Positions 42,475-50,780 of a DNA stretch of 54,491 nt are shown here, one piece after another. The stretch lies in NCBI GenBank assembly GCA_946481275.1, contig CAMLMV010000045.1:1-54491 (forward strand), written 5' to 3'. Under the pieces are notes generated by a model, which was not told the DNA's origin, made no database searches, and saw only the letters and a list, made by a program, of their open reading frames with translations. Position 1 is the first letter of the stretch. Each line of letters starts with the position of its first letter. This DNA comes from an uncultured Massilia sp. (GTDB lineage: Bacteria > Pseudomonadota > Gammaproteobacteria > Burkholderiales > Burkholderiaceae). The translations under genes were made by a program, and so were the position numbers.

Positions 42475-42936
42475 ATGTGGATACGAAGAATTGCGGCGGG
42501 ATGCGTCCTGCTGCTGGCTGCACTGGGCCCGGCGGCCGCGCAGGACGGCCCTGCCGCGCAATACGATGCGGCGCTGGCCCAGTCGCTCGGCGCCAACGAG
42601 AACGGCATGCGCAGCTATGTGCTCGTGATCTTGAAGACCGGCCCCACGCGGGTGCCGGACGGCGCCGAGCGCACGAAGATGTTCGAAGGCCATTTCGCCA
42701 ACATGAAACGGCTGGCGGCCGAGAAGAAGCTGGTGGTGGCGGGGCCGCTGGACGGTGTCGATGGCAAGCGCGGCATCTTCGTCTTCGCCACGCCCGACAT
42801 CGAGGCGGCGAAGACGTATGTGGCCACCGATCCCGTCATCATCAACGGCGAAATGGTGGCCGAGTATCACAAGTTCTTCGCGTCGGCCGGGCTGATGGCC
42901 GTGAACGACATCCACGCGAAGCTACAAAAGCAGTAA
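42475..42936 (+). CDS. Secreted YciI-like protein
   Basis: This 153-residue protein has a signal peptide (cut near AAAQ, residue 23) followed by a YCII-related domain: SYVLVILKTGP, FEGHFANMKRLAAEKKLVVAGPLDG, RGIFVFATPDIEAAKTYVATDPVI. Cytoplasmic YciI proteins use a His/Asp pair; a His (GHFANM) is kept here. CAGGAG lies before ATG 42475. Function unknown. It converges with ttcA (3 bases between stops). An exported form of this fold is the notable point. Confidence 0.87.
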   Translation: MWIRRIAAGCVLLLAALGPAAAQDGPAAQYDAALAQSLGANENGMRSYVLVILKTGPTRVPDGAERTKMFEGHFANMKRLAAEKKLVVAGPLDGVDGKRGIFVFATPDIEAAKTYVATDPVIINGEMVAEYHKFFASAGLMAVNDIHAKLQKQ

Positions 42937-42939
42937 GGC

Positions 42940-43863
42940 TTACAGCGGCTGCAGCGGAATGGTTCCTGTCGCCGGTGTCGAGCACGGTTCCTCGTCGAAC
43001 GCGATGTCGCCGGCCGGGTTGGCCACGCCGTCCGCCTTCAGGTCCGTGAAGCCGAACATGTCGCGGTCCATCAGGTGCGACGGCACGACGGTCGACAGCG
43101 ACGAGAAGATGTTTTCCACGCGGCCCGGGTGTTTCTTTTCCCAGTCGCGCAGCATCGCCTTGATCTGTTTGCGCTGCAGGTTTTCCTGCGAGCCGCACAG
43201 GTCGCACGGGATGATCGGGAACTGTTTTACCTCGGCATAGCGTTCCGTATCCTCTTCCTTCACGTAGGCCAGCGGACGGATCACCATGTGCTTGCCGTCG
43301 TCCGAGACGAGCTTGGCCGGCATGCCCTTGATCTTCGCGCCGAAGAACATGTTCAGGAAGAAGGTCTCGAGGATGTCGTCGCGGTGGTGGCCCAGCGCGA
43401 TCTTCGTGCAGCCCAGCTCGTCCGCCACGCGGTACAGGATGCCGCGGCGCAGGCGCGAGCACAGCGAACACGTCGTCTTGCCTTCCGGGATCAGGCGCTT
43501 GACGATGCTGTAGGTGTCCTGGTTTTCGATGTGGTACGGGATGCCCAGCTTGTCCAGATAGGCCGGCAGCACGTCGGCCGGGAAGTTCGGCTGTTTCTGG
43601 TCGAGGTTGACGGCGACGATGTCGAAGTGGATCGGCGCGCGCTCGCGCAGGGTCATCAGGATGTCCAGCAGCGCATAGCTGTCCTTGCCGCCGGACAGGC
43701 AGACCATGACCTTGTCGCCGTCCTCGATCATGTTGAAATCGCCGATCGCCTGGCCGACGAGGCGGCACAGCCGCTTGTGCAGCTTGTTGTTCTCGTAGGC
43801 CCGCTTTTCGGCCTTTTTATCGACCGCGTCCGGCTCCGGACGCGTCATCGTCACTTCGTTCAT
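42940..43863 (-). CDS. ttcA: tRNA 2-thiocytidine biosynthesis protein
   Basis: This 307-residue enzyme thiolates cytidine 32 in some tRNAs with ATP and an iron-sulfur cluster. The PP-loop is [11 protein letters not shown] near residue 57 and the Cys pair is in [11 protein letters not shown] second Cys pair lies in [14 protein letters not shown], and the segment [13 protein letters not shown] is also typical. ATG 43863 overlaps the folB stop by four bases (ATGA), so the two are translationally coupled. Confidence 0.97.
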   Translation of the reverse strand: MNEVTMTRPEPDAVDKKAEKRAYENNKLHKRLCRLVGQAIGDFNMIEDGDKVMVCLSGGKDSYALLDILMTLRERAPIHFDIVAVNLDQKQPNFPADVLPAYLDKLGIPYHIENQDTYSIVKRLIPEGKTTCSLCSRLRRGILYRVADELGCTKIALGHHRDDILETFFLNMFFGAKIKGMPAKLVSDDGKHMVIRPLAYVKEEDTERYAEVKQFPIIPCDLCGSQENLQRKQIKAMLRDWEKKHPGRVENIFSSLSTVVPSHLMDRDMFGFTDLKADGVANPAGDIAFDEEPCSTPATGTIPLQPL

Positions 43864-44258
43864 GCTTCATCCTTGATCTGGAACACTTCGACGCCGACGC
43901 CTTCGCAGTCGGGATACACGTCGGGCTTCATCGTCGACACGCGGGCCGCGCGCACGTTCGGGTGCGCCAGCATCGCCTTCACGACGTCGTCGCACAGCGT
44001 TTCCTGCAGGTGCACGTGGCCCTGCGCCATGCGCCTGGCGATGGTCTCGCGCATGAAATCGTAGTCGACCACTTCATGCAGCTGGTCGTCCTTCGGCGTC
44101 GACAGGGCGAGCGGGATGTACAGGTCGACATTGATCAGGACGCGTTGCTCGCCCTTCTTTTCGAACTCATGGACACCGATGTTGATCATGACTTCGTAAT
44201 TGCGCAGGAACAGCCTGCGGCAATCGCGCAGCTGCGGGTAGAACAGGGCGGACAACAT
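43860..44258 (-). CDS. folB: Dihydroneopterin aldolase
   Basis: This 132-residue enzyme converts 7,8-dihydroneopterin to 6-hydroxymethyl-dihydropterin in folate synthesis. FolB marks are [19 protein letters not shown] (Tyr and Glu of the active site), the [11 protein letters not shown] segment and a C-terminal Lys in [23 protein letters not shown] lies 7 bases before ATG 44258. It stands between the folM-like reductase and ttcA on the same strand and is probably cotranscribed with both. Confidence 0.95.
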   Translation of the reverse strand: MLSALFYPQLRDCRRLFLRNYEVMINIGVHEFEKKGEQRVLINVDLYIPLALSTPKDDQLHEVVDYDFMRETIARRMAQGHVHLQETLCDDVVKAMLAHPNVRAARVSTMKPDVYPDCEGVGVEVFQIKDEA

Positions 44259-44289
44259 AGGAAACCTTCGATGGTGAGGTGGGTACAGG

Positions 44290-45108
44290 TTATTCAGTCA
44301 AAAACATCACGTCGCGCGCCAGCGGCATCAGGTGCTGGCCGCCGTCGACGAGCAGGGTGGTGCCGGTGAGCGCCTTCGCGTTCGCCGCGTAGCACACGGC
44401 CTCGACGATGTCCTGCGGCGTGGACGAGCGTCCCAGCGGCGTGACCTTGTGCGCGCGTTCGAAGCCGTCCGCGCTCTGGTCGCCCGAGACGAGCGTGATG
44501 CCGGGCGCGACGCCGACGACGCGCAGTTTCGGTGCCAGCGCCTGGGCCAGCATCGTGGTCGCCGTCTGCAATGCCGCTTTCGACAACGTGTACGACAAAA
44601 AATCCGGGTTGAGATTGTACAGTTTCTGGTCGAGCAAGTTGATCACGACGGCCTGGCCGCCGTCCGGCACCAGCGCGTGCAATGCCTGCGCGAGCAGCAG
44701 CGGCGCGCCCACGTTGCACTGCATGTGGGCAGCCAGCAGGGCCGGAGAAAAATCGTCCGGCTTGTCGTATTCGAACAACGACGCGTTGTTGACGATGCAA
44801 TCCAGAGCGCCCAGCAGGTGCACGGCCTGGCCGGGCAGGGCGCGCACGGCCGCGTCATCGGCCAGGTCGGCATGCAGCGCGACGGCGCGCCGTCCCAGGG
44901 CGCGGATGGCGGCCACGACCTCGTCGGCATCAAGCGAGGACTGGCGGTAATGCACGGCGACGTCCCAGCCGGCCTCGGCCATGCCGAGCGCGATGGCGCG
45001 CCCGATGCGCCGGCCGGCGCCGGTGACGAGGGCCACGCGCGCCCGTCCCGCATGCGGGCGGTCGGAGGGTGTGCCAACTGGGTCAGGGGTCGAATATGTC
45101 TGTGTCAT
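44290..45108 (-). CDS. SDR-family pteridine reductase (FolM-like)
   Basis: This 272-residue short-chain dehydrogenase has the NADP motif TGAGRRIGRAIA (residues about 30-41). The Arg in the TGxxxRIG form is typical of pteridine reductases (PTR1/FolM) rather than general SDRs. The catalytic Tyr-x3-Lys is in SYTLSKAAL, and VNNAS is the NNAG equivalent. Next to folB it most likely reduces dihydromonapterin or dihydrofolate. No clear Shine-Dalgarno lies before ATG 45108. Divergent from the methyltransferase with a 42-base gap. Confidence 0.92.
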   Translation of the reverse strand: MTQTYSTPDPVGTPSDRPHAGRARVALVTGAGRRIGRAIALGMAEAGWDVAVHYRQSSLDADEVVAAIRALGRRAVALHADLADDAAVRALPGQAVHLLGALDCIVNNASLFEYDKPDDFSPALLAAHMQCNVGAPLLLAQALHALVPDGGQAVVINLLDQKLYNLNPDFLSYTLSKAALQTATTMLAQALAPKLRVVGVAPGITLVSGDQSADGFERAHKVTPLGRSSTPQDIVEAVCYAANAKALTGTTLLVDGGQHLMPLARDVMFLTE

Positions 45109-45114
45109 CGTGGT

Positions 45115-45144
45115 TTGTGGGTCGCTGCCGATTCTCGCTACAAT
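45115..45144 (+). promoter_or_regulatory. Candidate promoter of the MidA-like methyltransferase (leaderless)
   Basis: TTGTGG (45115-45120), 18-base spacer, TACAAT (45139-45144). The hexamer ends 6 bases before ATG 45151, so the transcript would start at the start codon with no room for a Shine-Dalgarno. Confidence 0.5.
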
Positions 45145-45150
45145 GGCCGG

Positions 45151-46299
45151 ATGTCCTTACCTCTTCCCTCCAGCGACGCGCTGGCCGCGTCCCAAGCCCT
45201 GCAGCGCATGATCGCTGCCGAGATCGCCGACCAGGGCGGCGCCATCCCGTTTTCGCGTTTCATGGAACTGGCGTTGTACGCGCCGAATCTCGGCTATTAC
45301 AGCGGCGGTGCGGCCAAGCTGGGCCGCGATGGCGATTTCACCACGTCGCCCGAGATCAGCCCGCTGTTCGGTGCCACGCTGGCGCGCGCGGCAGCCGCTA
45401 TTATGGCCCAAAGTGCCCCTAACATCATCGAATTCGGCGCCGGCACAGGCAAACTGGCCCACGATGTCCTGACGGCGCTGGGCGAACTGGGTGTGCGTGT
45501 CGACACTTATACGATCATCGAACTGTCGGGCGAATTGCGGGCGCGCCAGCAGGAAGCGCTGAAGGATTTCCCGCAGGTGCGCTGGACGCACGATTTCCCG
45601 GTGGCGTTCCGCGGCGTCGTGCTCGCCAACGAGGTGCTGGATGCGATGCCGGTCGAGCTCGTCGTACGCGACGGTGGGCGCTGGCACCGGCAGATGGTGA
45701 CGGTGGAAGACGGCCGCTTCGCCTTTACGCCCGCAGAGCCCGATGCGGCGCTGCTGGACCAGATCGCCCGCCAGATGCCTGGCGCCGACACCCTGCAGGA
45801 CGGTTATCTGACCGAAGTGCACCCCGTCGCCTGCGGTTTCATGCGTTCGCTGGCGCAGATGTTCGAGAAGGGGAAGGGCGCCGCGATCCTGATCGACTAC
45901 GGTTTCCCGGCCCACGAATATTATTTCGACGAGCGCACGAGCGGCACGCTGATGTGTCATTACCGCCACCATGCGCACCCGGATCCGTTTTATCTGCCGG
46001 GCCTGCAGGACATCACGGCACACGTCGATTTCACGGCGATGGCGCTGGCGGCCCACGGTGCCGGCCTGGACGTGCTCGGCTACATGAGCCAGGCGGCCTT
46101 CCTGCTGGCGGCCGGCATCGGCGAGCTGCTGCTGAAGACGGACCCGGAAGATGCGCTGCGCTACCTGCCGCAGTCGAAGGCTGTGCAAAAACTTGTGTCG
46201 CCGGCCGAAATGGGGGAATTGTTCAAGGTGCTCATCGTCGGCAGCGGCGTCGCGCTCGAACCCGCCATCGAGCGCGCCGATCGCAGCCACAAGTTGTGA
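45151..46299 (+). CDS. SAM-dependent methyltransferase, MidA/NDUFAF7 family
   Basis: This 382-residue protein matches the NDUFAF7/MidA family, whose mitochondrial members methylate an Arg in a complex I subunit. Segments are FMELALYAPNLGYYS, GDFTTSPEISPLFG, the SAM-binding EFGAGTGKLA, VLANEVLDAMPVE and LIDYGFPAHEYYFDERTSGTL. The bacterial substrate is not established. It is also called COG1565. The start at 45151 follows a promoter-like element that leaves almost no leader. Confidence 0.94.
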   Translation: MSLPLPSSDALAASQALQRMIAAEIADQGGAIPFSRFMELALYAPNLGYYSGGAAKLGRDGDFTTSPEISPLFGATLARAAAAIMAQSAPNIIEFGAGTGKLAHDVLTALGELGVRVDTYTIIELSGELRARQQEALKDFPQVRWTHDFPVAFRGVVLANEVLDAMPVELVVRDGGRWHRQMVTVEDGRFAFTPAEPDAALLDQIARQMPGADTLQDGYLTEVHPVACGFMRSLAQMFEKGKGAAILIDYGFPAHEYYFDERTSGTLMCHYRHHAHPDPFYLPGLQDITAHVDFTAMALAAHGAGLDVLGYMSQAAFLLAAGIGELLLKTDPEDALRYLPQSKAVQKLVSPAEMGELFKVLIVGSGVALEPAIERADRSHKL

Positions 46300-46309
46300 T
46301 ACTGACATC

Positions 46310-46339
46310 TTGCGTGGTGGACACAAACCCGGCTATGCT
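46310..46339 (+). promoter_or_regulatory. Candidate promoter of the DnaJ-domain gene
   Basis: TTGCGT (46310-46315), 18-base spacer, TATGCT (46334-46339). A 7-bp hairpin (46354-46360 with 46375-46381) lies in the resulting leader of about 95 bases. Confidence 0.45.
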
Positions 46340-46441
46340 GTAATGCCGCCCGTACGGCAGGCTGGCCTTTGCCTCTGCCGTTACAGAACGAATCGGCTAA
46401 TATTGAAGCAGCTGGCGCCTTGTGCAACCCGACCCTGACCC

Positions 46442-47446
46442 ATGGCCAAGATCCATACCCATTATGACAACCTGAAGGTGTCGCGCCACGCACCGCAGGA
46501 AGTCATTCGCGCAGCCTACAAGGCCCTGAGTCAGAAATATCACCCCGACAAGAATCCGGGCGACGAGCGCGCCGCCCGCATCATGGCCATCGTCAATACG
46601 GCCTACAACATCCTGTCCGATCCCGTGCGCCGCAAGGAACACGACGAGTGGATCGCGTCGGAAGAGTGGGAAGTCGAGTGGCTGGAAAGTTCCCATGGCG
46701 AAGAGGGCCGCGAGAAGCCGCGCGGCGAGCACTGGGAGCCGCGCCAGGTCGAGGCGCCGTCGCGCTGGCGCGTGCTGCGCGACCCGCGCTGGTGGGGCCT
46801 GATGCTTGCCTCGTTCGCGGGCGGCGGCGCGCTGGCCGTCGTCCTGCTCGATCCGCCCAGGATGCTGCCGAGCGCGCTGGCGTGGCCCGGTAAATCCCAA
46901 CCGGCGGCCCAGCCGGCAGCCGCGGCGCCCGCGTCGGCGTCCGCTTCCGCCTCCACGCCGAACACCCCGCCGGACCCGCTCGGCAGCGACGTCAGCGCCG
47001 ACGGCTGGGCGCGCCCCGCCGGGCAGACCGATGCGCCGCCCGACATCAAGGCCCTCGGCGTGACCCAGTTGATCGTGCCCGCCCGCGCGCCCGATTGCGA
47101 CACGGACCTGCAGGCCCAGGTCGCGCCCACGGGCGATCCGTGGCCGGCGCAGTCCGGCTACATCGACGGTTATCCGCTCGGCAACCAGGGCGAGGACATG
47201 CAGGTGCTGGTCGACAACAGCAACAATGCGTCGCCTGTGCTGGTGAAAATCTACGACCTGGACCGCCGCTCGAACGTGCGCCACGCCTACGTGCTGGGCC
47301 GCGCCAAGTTCCTGATCGATAAACTGTCGGCTGGCAAGTACGAAGTTCGTTACCAAAACATCATGATCGGCGGCGTCCGCCCCGAATGCGCCAGCGGCCA
47401 CCGTGCGCCGCTGCGCCAGGCCGCGGCACGCCAACCCGGCGCCTGA
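46442..47446 (+). CDS. DnaJ-domain protein with a transmembrane anchor
   Basis: This 334-residue protein has an N-terminal J-domain (residues about 6-72) with the HPD motif at 34-36 (YHPDKNPGD), needed to stimulate an Hsp70 partner. It is followed by a charged linker, one hydrophobic helix at about 117-137, an Ala/Pro-rich linker (about 150-180) and a C-terminal domain with QVLVDNSNNASPVLVKIYDLD. It lacks the Gly/Phe, zinc-finger and substrate domains of DnaJ. The J-domain would face the cytoplasm. The C-terminal domain is not recognised with certainty. Confidence 0.88.
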   Translation: MAKIHTHYDNLKVSRHAPQEVIRAAYKALSQKYHPDKNPGDERAARIMAIVNTAYNILSDPVRRKEHDEWIASEEWEVEWLESSHGEEGREKPRGEHWEPRQVEAPSRWRVLRDPRWWGLMLASFAGGGALAVVLLDPPRMLPSALAWPGKSQPAAQPAAAAPASASASASTPNTPPDPLGSDVSADGWARPAGQTDAPPDIKALGVTQLIVPARAPDCDTDLQAQVAPTGDPWPAQSGYIDGYPLGNQGEDMQVLVDNSNNASPVLVKIYDLDRRSNVRHAYVLGRAKFLIDKLSAGKYEVRYQNIMIGGVRPECASGHRAPLRQAAARQPGA

Positions 47447-47465
47447 GTGTGGTTTTTTGCGACAT

Positions 47466-47489
47466 TTCACCAGGTTAGATGCTGGTGAA
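47466..47489 (+). other. Hairpin in the DnaJ / receiver-TPR intergenic region
   Basis: TTCACCAG at 47466-47473 pairs with CTGGTGAA at 47482-47489 across 8 bases. A T6 run lies upstream, not downstream, so it is not an obvious terminator. TAATAT/TATACT around 47515-47523 may be a -10 for the next gene. Confidence 0.35.
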
Positions 47490-47588
47490 GTTCAAGAATT
47501 TTGTTCCCTGGACGTAATATACTCGGTAGACCACGCGGGCCCATGCAGCCCTCTACGCCCATCGCAGGCACACACGGAAAACCGGGAC

Positions 47589-49223
47589 ATGAACGAACTT
47601 GACGGCCTCAACGCCCTGATCATCGAGCCGCACGCCGGGATGCGCTCGACGATCCACAACATGCTGAACATGTGCGGCCTGAGCAAGATCGACCACGTCG
47701 GCGGCTCGAACCAGGCCGTCAAGCACCTCGGCCTGAAGCACTACGACCTGATCCTGTGCGAATACGCGCTGGAAGGCGGCCAGGACGGCCAGCAGCTGCT
47801 CGAGGACGTGCGCCACCACAAGCTCATGCCGCTGTCGACCATGTTCTTCATGGTCACGGCCGAAGGCGATTACGGCAAGGTCGTCAGCGCCGCCGAACTG
47901 GGCCCCACCGACTACATCCTGAAACCGTTCACGGCCGACCGCCTGCTCGAACGCATCGCGCGCGGCCTGGAACGGCGCAATGCGCTGCTGCCCGTGTATG
48001 AATTGATGGAGGCGGGCAGCCAGCGCGAGGCGATCGCCGCCTGTCTCGAGGGCGAGGCGCGCCATCCGCGCTACCTCGTCGACTTCCTGCGCCTGCGCGC
48101 CGAACTGCACATGTTCCTCGGCGAGCCGCACGAGGCGGAGCCCATCTACCGCCAGCTGGTCGAGACCAAGGCCATCGCCTGGGCGCGCCTGGGCCTGGCG
48201 AAGACGCTGTTCCTGCGCGAGCGCTACGACGAAGCGCGCGAGATGCTGGAAGACCTCGTCGACGGCAACAAGAACTTCGTGGACGCCTACGACTGGCTCG
48301 CGCGCACCCACGAGGCCATCGGCGCGCTGGACGCGGCGCAGGCCGTGCTGACGGAGGCCGTGGCCGTGTCGCCGCACGCGGTGCGGCGGCTGCGCAAGCT
48401 GGGCGAGACGGCGCTGGATGCGGGCGACCACGACACGGCCGAGAAAATCCTCAAGCAGGTCGTCAGCAAGGCCAAGTATTCCGAATTCAAGGACCCGCAG
48501 GACCACGTGCGCCTCGTGCAGACGCTCGTGCGCAAGGGCGACCCGGTGCAGGCCGCGGCCGTCATCCGCGACCTCGACAAATCGATGGCGTTCCAGAAGC
48601 ATGCGCCGCTGTGCAGCGCCATCGCGTCGAGCCTCGTGCATGAATACACGGGCAACGAGGCGCGCCTGGCCGAATCGCTGGCGACGGCCCTCGCGGCCAG
48701 CCAGGACGCGCCCGACCTGCGCCCGGAGATCAAGCTGGAGCTGGCCCGCACCTGCATCGAGAACGGCATGGAGGAGGGCGCCGCCGAGATCGTGCGCGAC
48801 GTGATGCGCAATGCGCAGAACGGCGCCGCCGTGGCGCGCGCGATGGCCGTGTTCGAGAACGCGGGCCAGGCCGAGATGGCGCAGAAGCTGGCGCTGGAAA
48901 GCCGCCAGCAGGTCGTCGACCTCGTCGCCACCGGCGCCGCCAAGGCGAAGAGCGGCGACTACAAGGGCGCCGTCGTGCTGATGCAGGAAGCGGCAACCAA
49001 GCTGCCGGACAATCCGCAGGTCGTGTTCAACGCCGCGCTGGCCATCCTGAAATGCCTGGACCACGAAGGCTGGGACGAGCGCCTCGGCCATCAGGCCATG
49101 GACTATATCGCCGGCGTGCGCCGCCTCGATCCGGTCAACCCGAAGCTGCCGGCGCTGGCCGGGCTGCATCAGCAAATCCTCAAGAAATACGACAAAAGCC
49201 CGCGCCCGAAGAGGGCCGGCTAA
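47589..49223 (+). CDS. Receiver-domain / TPR protein with Glu at the phospho-acceptor site
   Basis: This 544-residue cytoplasmic protein has an N-terminal CheY-like receiver (about 7-125) followed by tetratricopeptide-like repeats to the end. The Thr (MVTAEG) and Lys112 (LKPF) of receivers are kept. The phospho-acceptor position, in DLILCEY, is Glu58 instead of Asp, and the first acidic pair is reduced to Glu13-Pro14. Phosphorylation is therefore unlikely, and Glu may mimic the phosphorylated state. The TPR part suggests protein binding. The HDOD gene starts 6 bases after its stop, so the two are probably made together. Confidence 0.92.
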   Translation: MNELDGLNALIIEPHAGMRSTIHNMLNMCGLSKIDHVGGSNQAVKHLGLKHYDLILCEYALEGGQDGQQLLEDVRHHKLMPLSTMFFMVTAEGDYGKVVSAAELGPTDYILKPFTADRLLERIARGLERRNALLPVYELMEAGSQREAIAACLEGEARHPRYLVDFLRLRAELHMFLGEPHEAEPIYRQLVETKAIAWARLGLAKTLFLRERYDEAREMLEDLVDGNKNFVDAYDWLARTHEAIGALDAAQAVLTEAVAVSPHAVRRLRKLGETALDAGDHDTAEKILKQVVSKAKYSEFKDPQDHVRLVQTLVRKGDPVQAAAVIRDLDKSMAFQKHAPLCSAIASSLVHEYTGNEARLAESLATALAASQDAPDLRPEIKLELARTCIENGMEEGAAEIVRDVMRNAQNGAAVARAMAVFENAGQAEMAQKLALESRQQVVDLVATGAAKAKSGDYKGAVVLMQEAATKLPDNPQVVFNAALAILKCLDHEGWDERLGHQAMDYIAGVRRLDPVNPKLPALAGLHQQILKKYDKSPRPKRAG

Positions 49224-49229
49224 GCGATC

Positions 49230-50780
49230 ATGACGACTTCGAACCCCGGCACGCCGCCGGACGGGCGCCGCGTACGCGCCGCGCTGCTGCAGAAGGTCTG
49301 CGGCGACGAGGACATGTTCGCGCTCGGCAGCGCGATCGCGCGCGTCGTGCAGATGGTCACGTCGGAAGACCAGGGCACCCACGACCTCGCGCACTACGTG
49401 CTGTCCGACGTCGCGCTCACGCAGCGCATCCTGCGCCTGGCGAACACGGTCCGCTACCGCACGGCGGCCGGCACGTCCGTCACGACGGTGTCGCGCGCGA
49501 TCTCGCTGCTCGGCTTCGACAACGTGCGCACGGTCGCGCTGGCGATGCTGCTCGTCGACGCGCTGGCCAGCAGCGAGCATGCGTACAGCGTGCGCGTGGA
49601 GCTGGAAGCGTCGCTGTGCGCGAGCCTCGTGGGCCGCGAGATGGCGCGCCACAGCTTTTACCAGGGCGCGGAGGAAGCGTCGATCGGCGCGCTGTTCAAG
49701 AATCTCGGCGCGCTGCTGGTCGCGTCGCACGAACATGACCGCTACCGCGAGATCCAGGCTCTTCTCGCCACCGGCAAGCACACGCCCGCGCAGGCCGCGC
49801 AGATGATCCTCGGCTGCAGTTTCGACGCGCTGTCCGAGGCCGTGCTGGGCGAATGGAAGATCCCGGACGTGATCATGCGCGCCCAGCGCCCGCTGGAGAC
49901 GGGTGTGCTGAAGCTGGCCGTCAACCGCGGCGAGTGGATGCGCCAGGTGGCGTCGTTCAGCCTGGACGTGGCGCGCCTGCTGGGCAAGACGCCCACGCCG
50001 TCCGACACGCCGGAAGCGCAGGCGCTGCTGGCGCGCTACGGCACCGCGCTGAACCTCGGCGCGGCCGAGCTGGACGAGCTGTTCGAAACGGTGGCGTTCG
50101 AAATGACGAGCCTCCTGCAGAGCATGAACCTGCAGCCCGTGCCGCGCCGCGCGCCGCCGGAAGACAAGGGCGGCCTCCCCAACGTGCTGCTGCTGGCGAC
50201 CCTCGGCGGGGAAGAAGAAGAGCAGGGCACGTACCCGAGCGGCAAGCCGAAGAATGCGCGCGACCTGTTGCTGGCGGGCGTGCAGGACGTCACCCAGATG
50301 CGCGCCTCCGGCCGGCACAAGGTCAACGACGTCGTCATGGCCGTGCTGGAGACGCTGTACACGGCGCTGGGCTTCCGCTTCGCGACGGTCGTGCTGAAGG
50401 ACGTGCGCGCCGGCCAGTACCGCGCCCGCGCGTCGTTCGGGCTCGCGCAGGCGCGCGTGCAGGAAGGCTTCACGTTTGCGCTGGCGCCCGCCGGCGACAA
50501 GGGCGCGCGCGACCTGTTCTATCTCGCGATGGAAAACGACGCCGACCTCATGATCTCGGACGCGCGCGGCGCCAAGATCCGCGACCTGCTGCCGGCCTGG
50601 CACAAGGCGCTGCTGCCGGACGCGCAGAGTTTCATCGTGCTGCCGCTGGTGGTCGGCAAGGTGCAACTGGGCCTGTTCTACGCCGACCGCACGGAGCTGG
50701 CGCCGGAAGGCGTGCCGCCCGACGAGACGGCCCTCATCAAGGCGCTCAAGGGCCAGGTACTGGCTGCGCTCGCGCCCTGA
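49230..50780 (+). CDS. HDOD-domain signalling protein
   Basis: This 516-residue protein has an N-terminal HDOD domain (about 15-220). The characteristic pieces are SDVALTQRILRLANTVRYR, SVTTVSRAISLLGFDNVRTVAL and EASIGALFKNLGALLVASH. HDOD domains lack HD-phosphodiesterase residues and act as scaffolds in bacterial signalling. The C-terminal part (about 360-510) resembles a GAF domain (VVLKDVRAGQYRARASFG, FIVLPLVVGKVQLGLFYAD). It lies 6 bases after the receiver-TPR gene. Its 3' end overlaps the convergent cyclase/phosphodiesterase gene by 35 bases. Confidence 0.9.
   Translation: MTTSNPGTPPDGRRVRAALLQKVCGDEDMFALGSAIARVVQMVTSEDQGTHDLAHYVLSDVALTQRILRLANTVRYRTAAGTSVTTVSRAISLLGFDNVRTVALAMLLVDALASSEHAYSVRVELEASLCASLVGREMARHSFYQGAEEASIGALFKNLGALLVASHEHDRYREIQALLATGKHTPAQAAQMILGCSFDALSEAVLGEWKIPDVIMRAQRPLETGVLKLAVNRGEWMRQVASFSLDVARLLGKTPTPSDTPEAQALLARYGTALNLGAAELDELFETVAFEMTSLLQSMNLQPVPRRAPPEDKGGLPNVLLLATLGGEEEEQGTYPSGKPKNARDLLLAGVQDVTQMRASGRHKVNDVVMAVLETLYTALGFRFATVVLKDVRAGQYRARASFGLAQARVQEGFTFALAPAGDKGARDLFYLAMENDADLMISDARGAKIRDLLPAWHKALLPDAQSFIVLPLVVGKVQLGLFYADRTELAPEGVPPDETALIKALKGQVLAALAP

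Noticed and set aside
47553..50666. Long minus-strand open frame opposite the receiver-TPR and HDOD genes
   Set aside because: Composition is typical of a shadow frame and both plus-strand genes are well supported.
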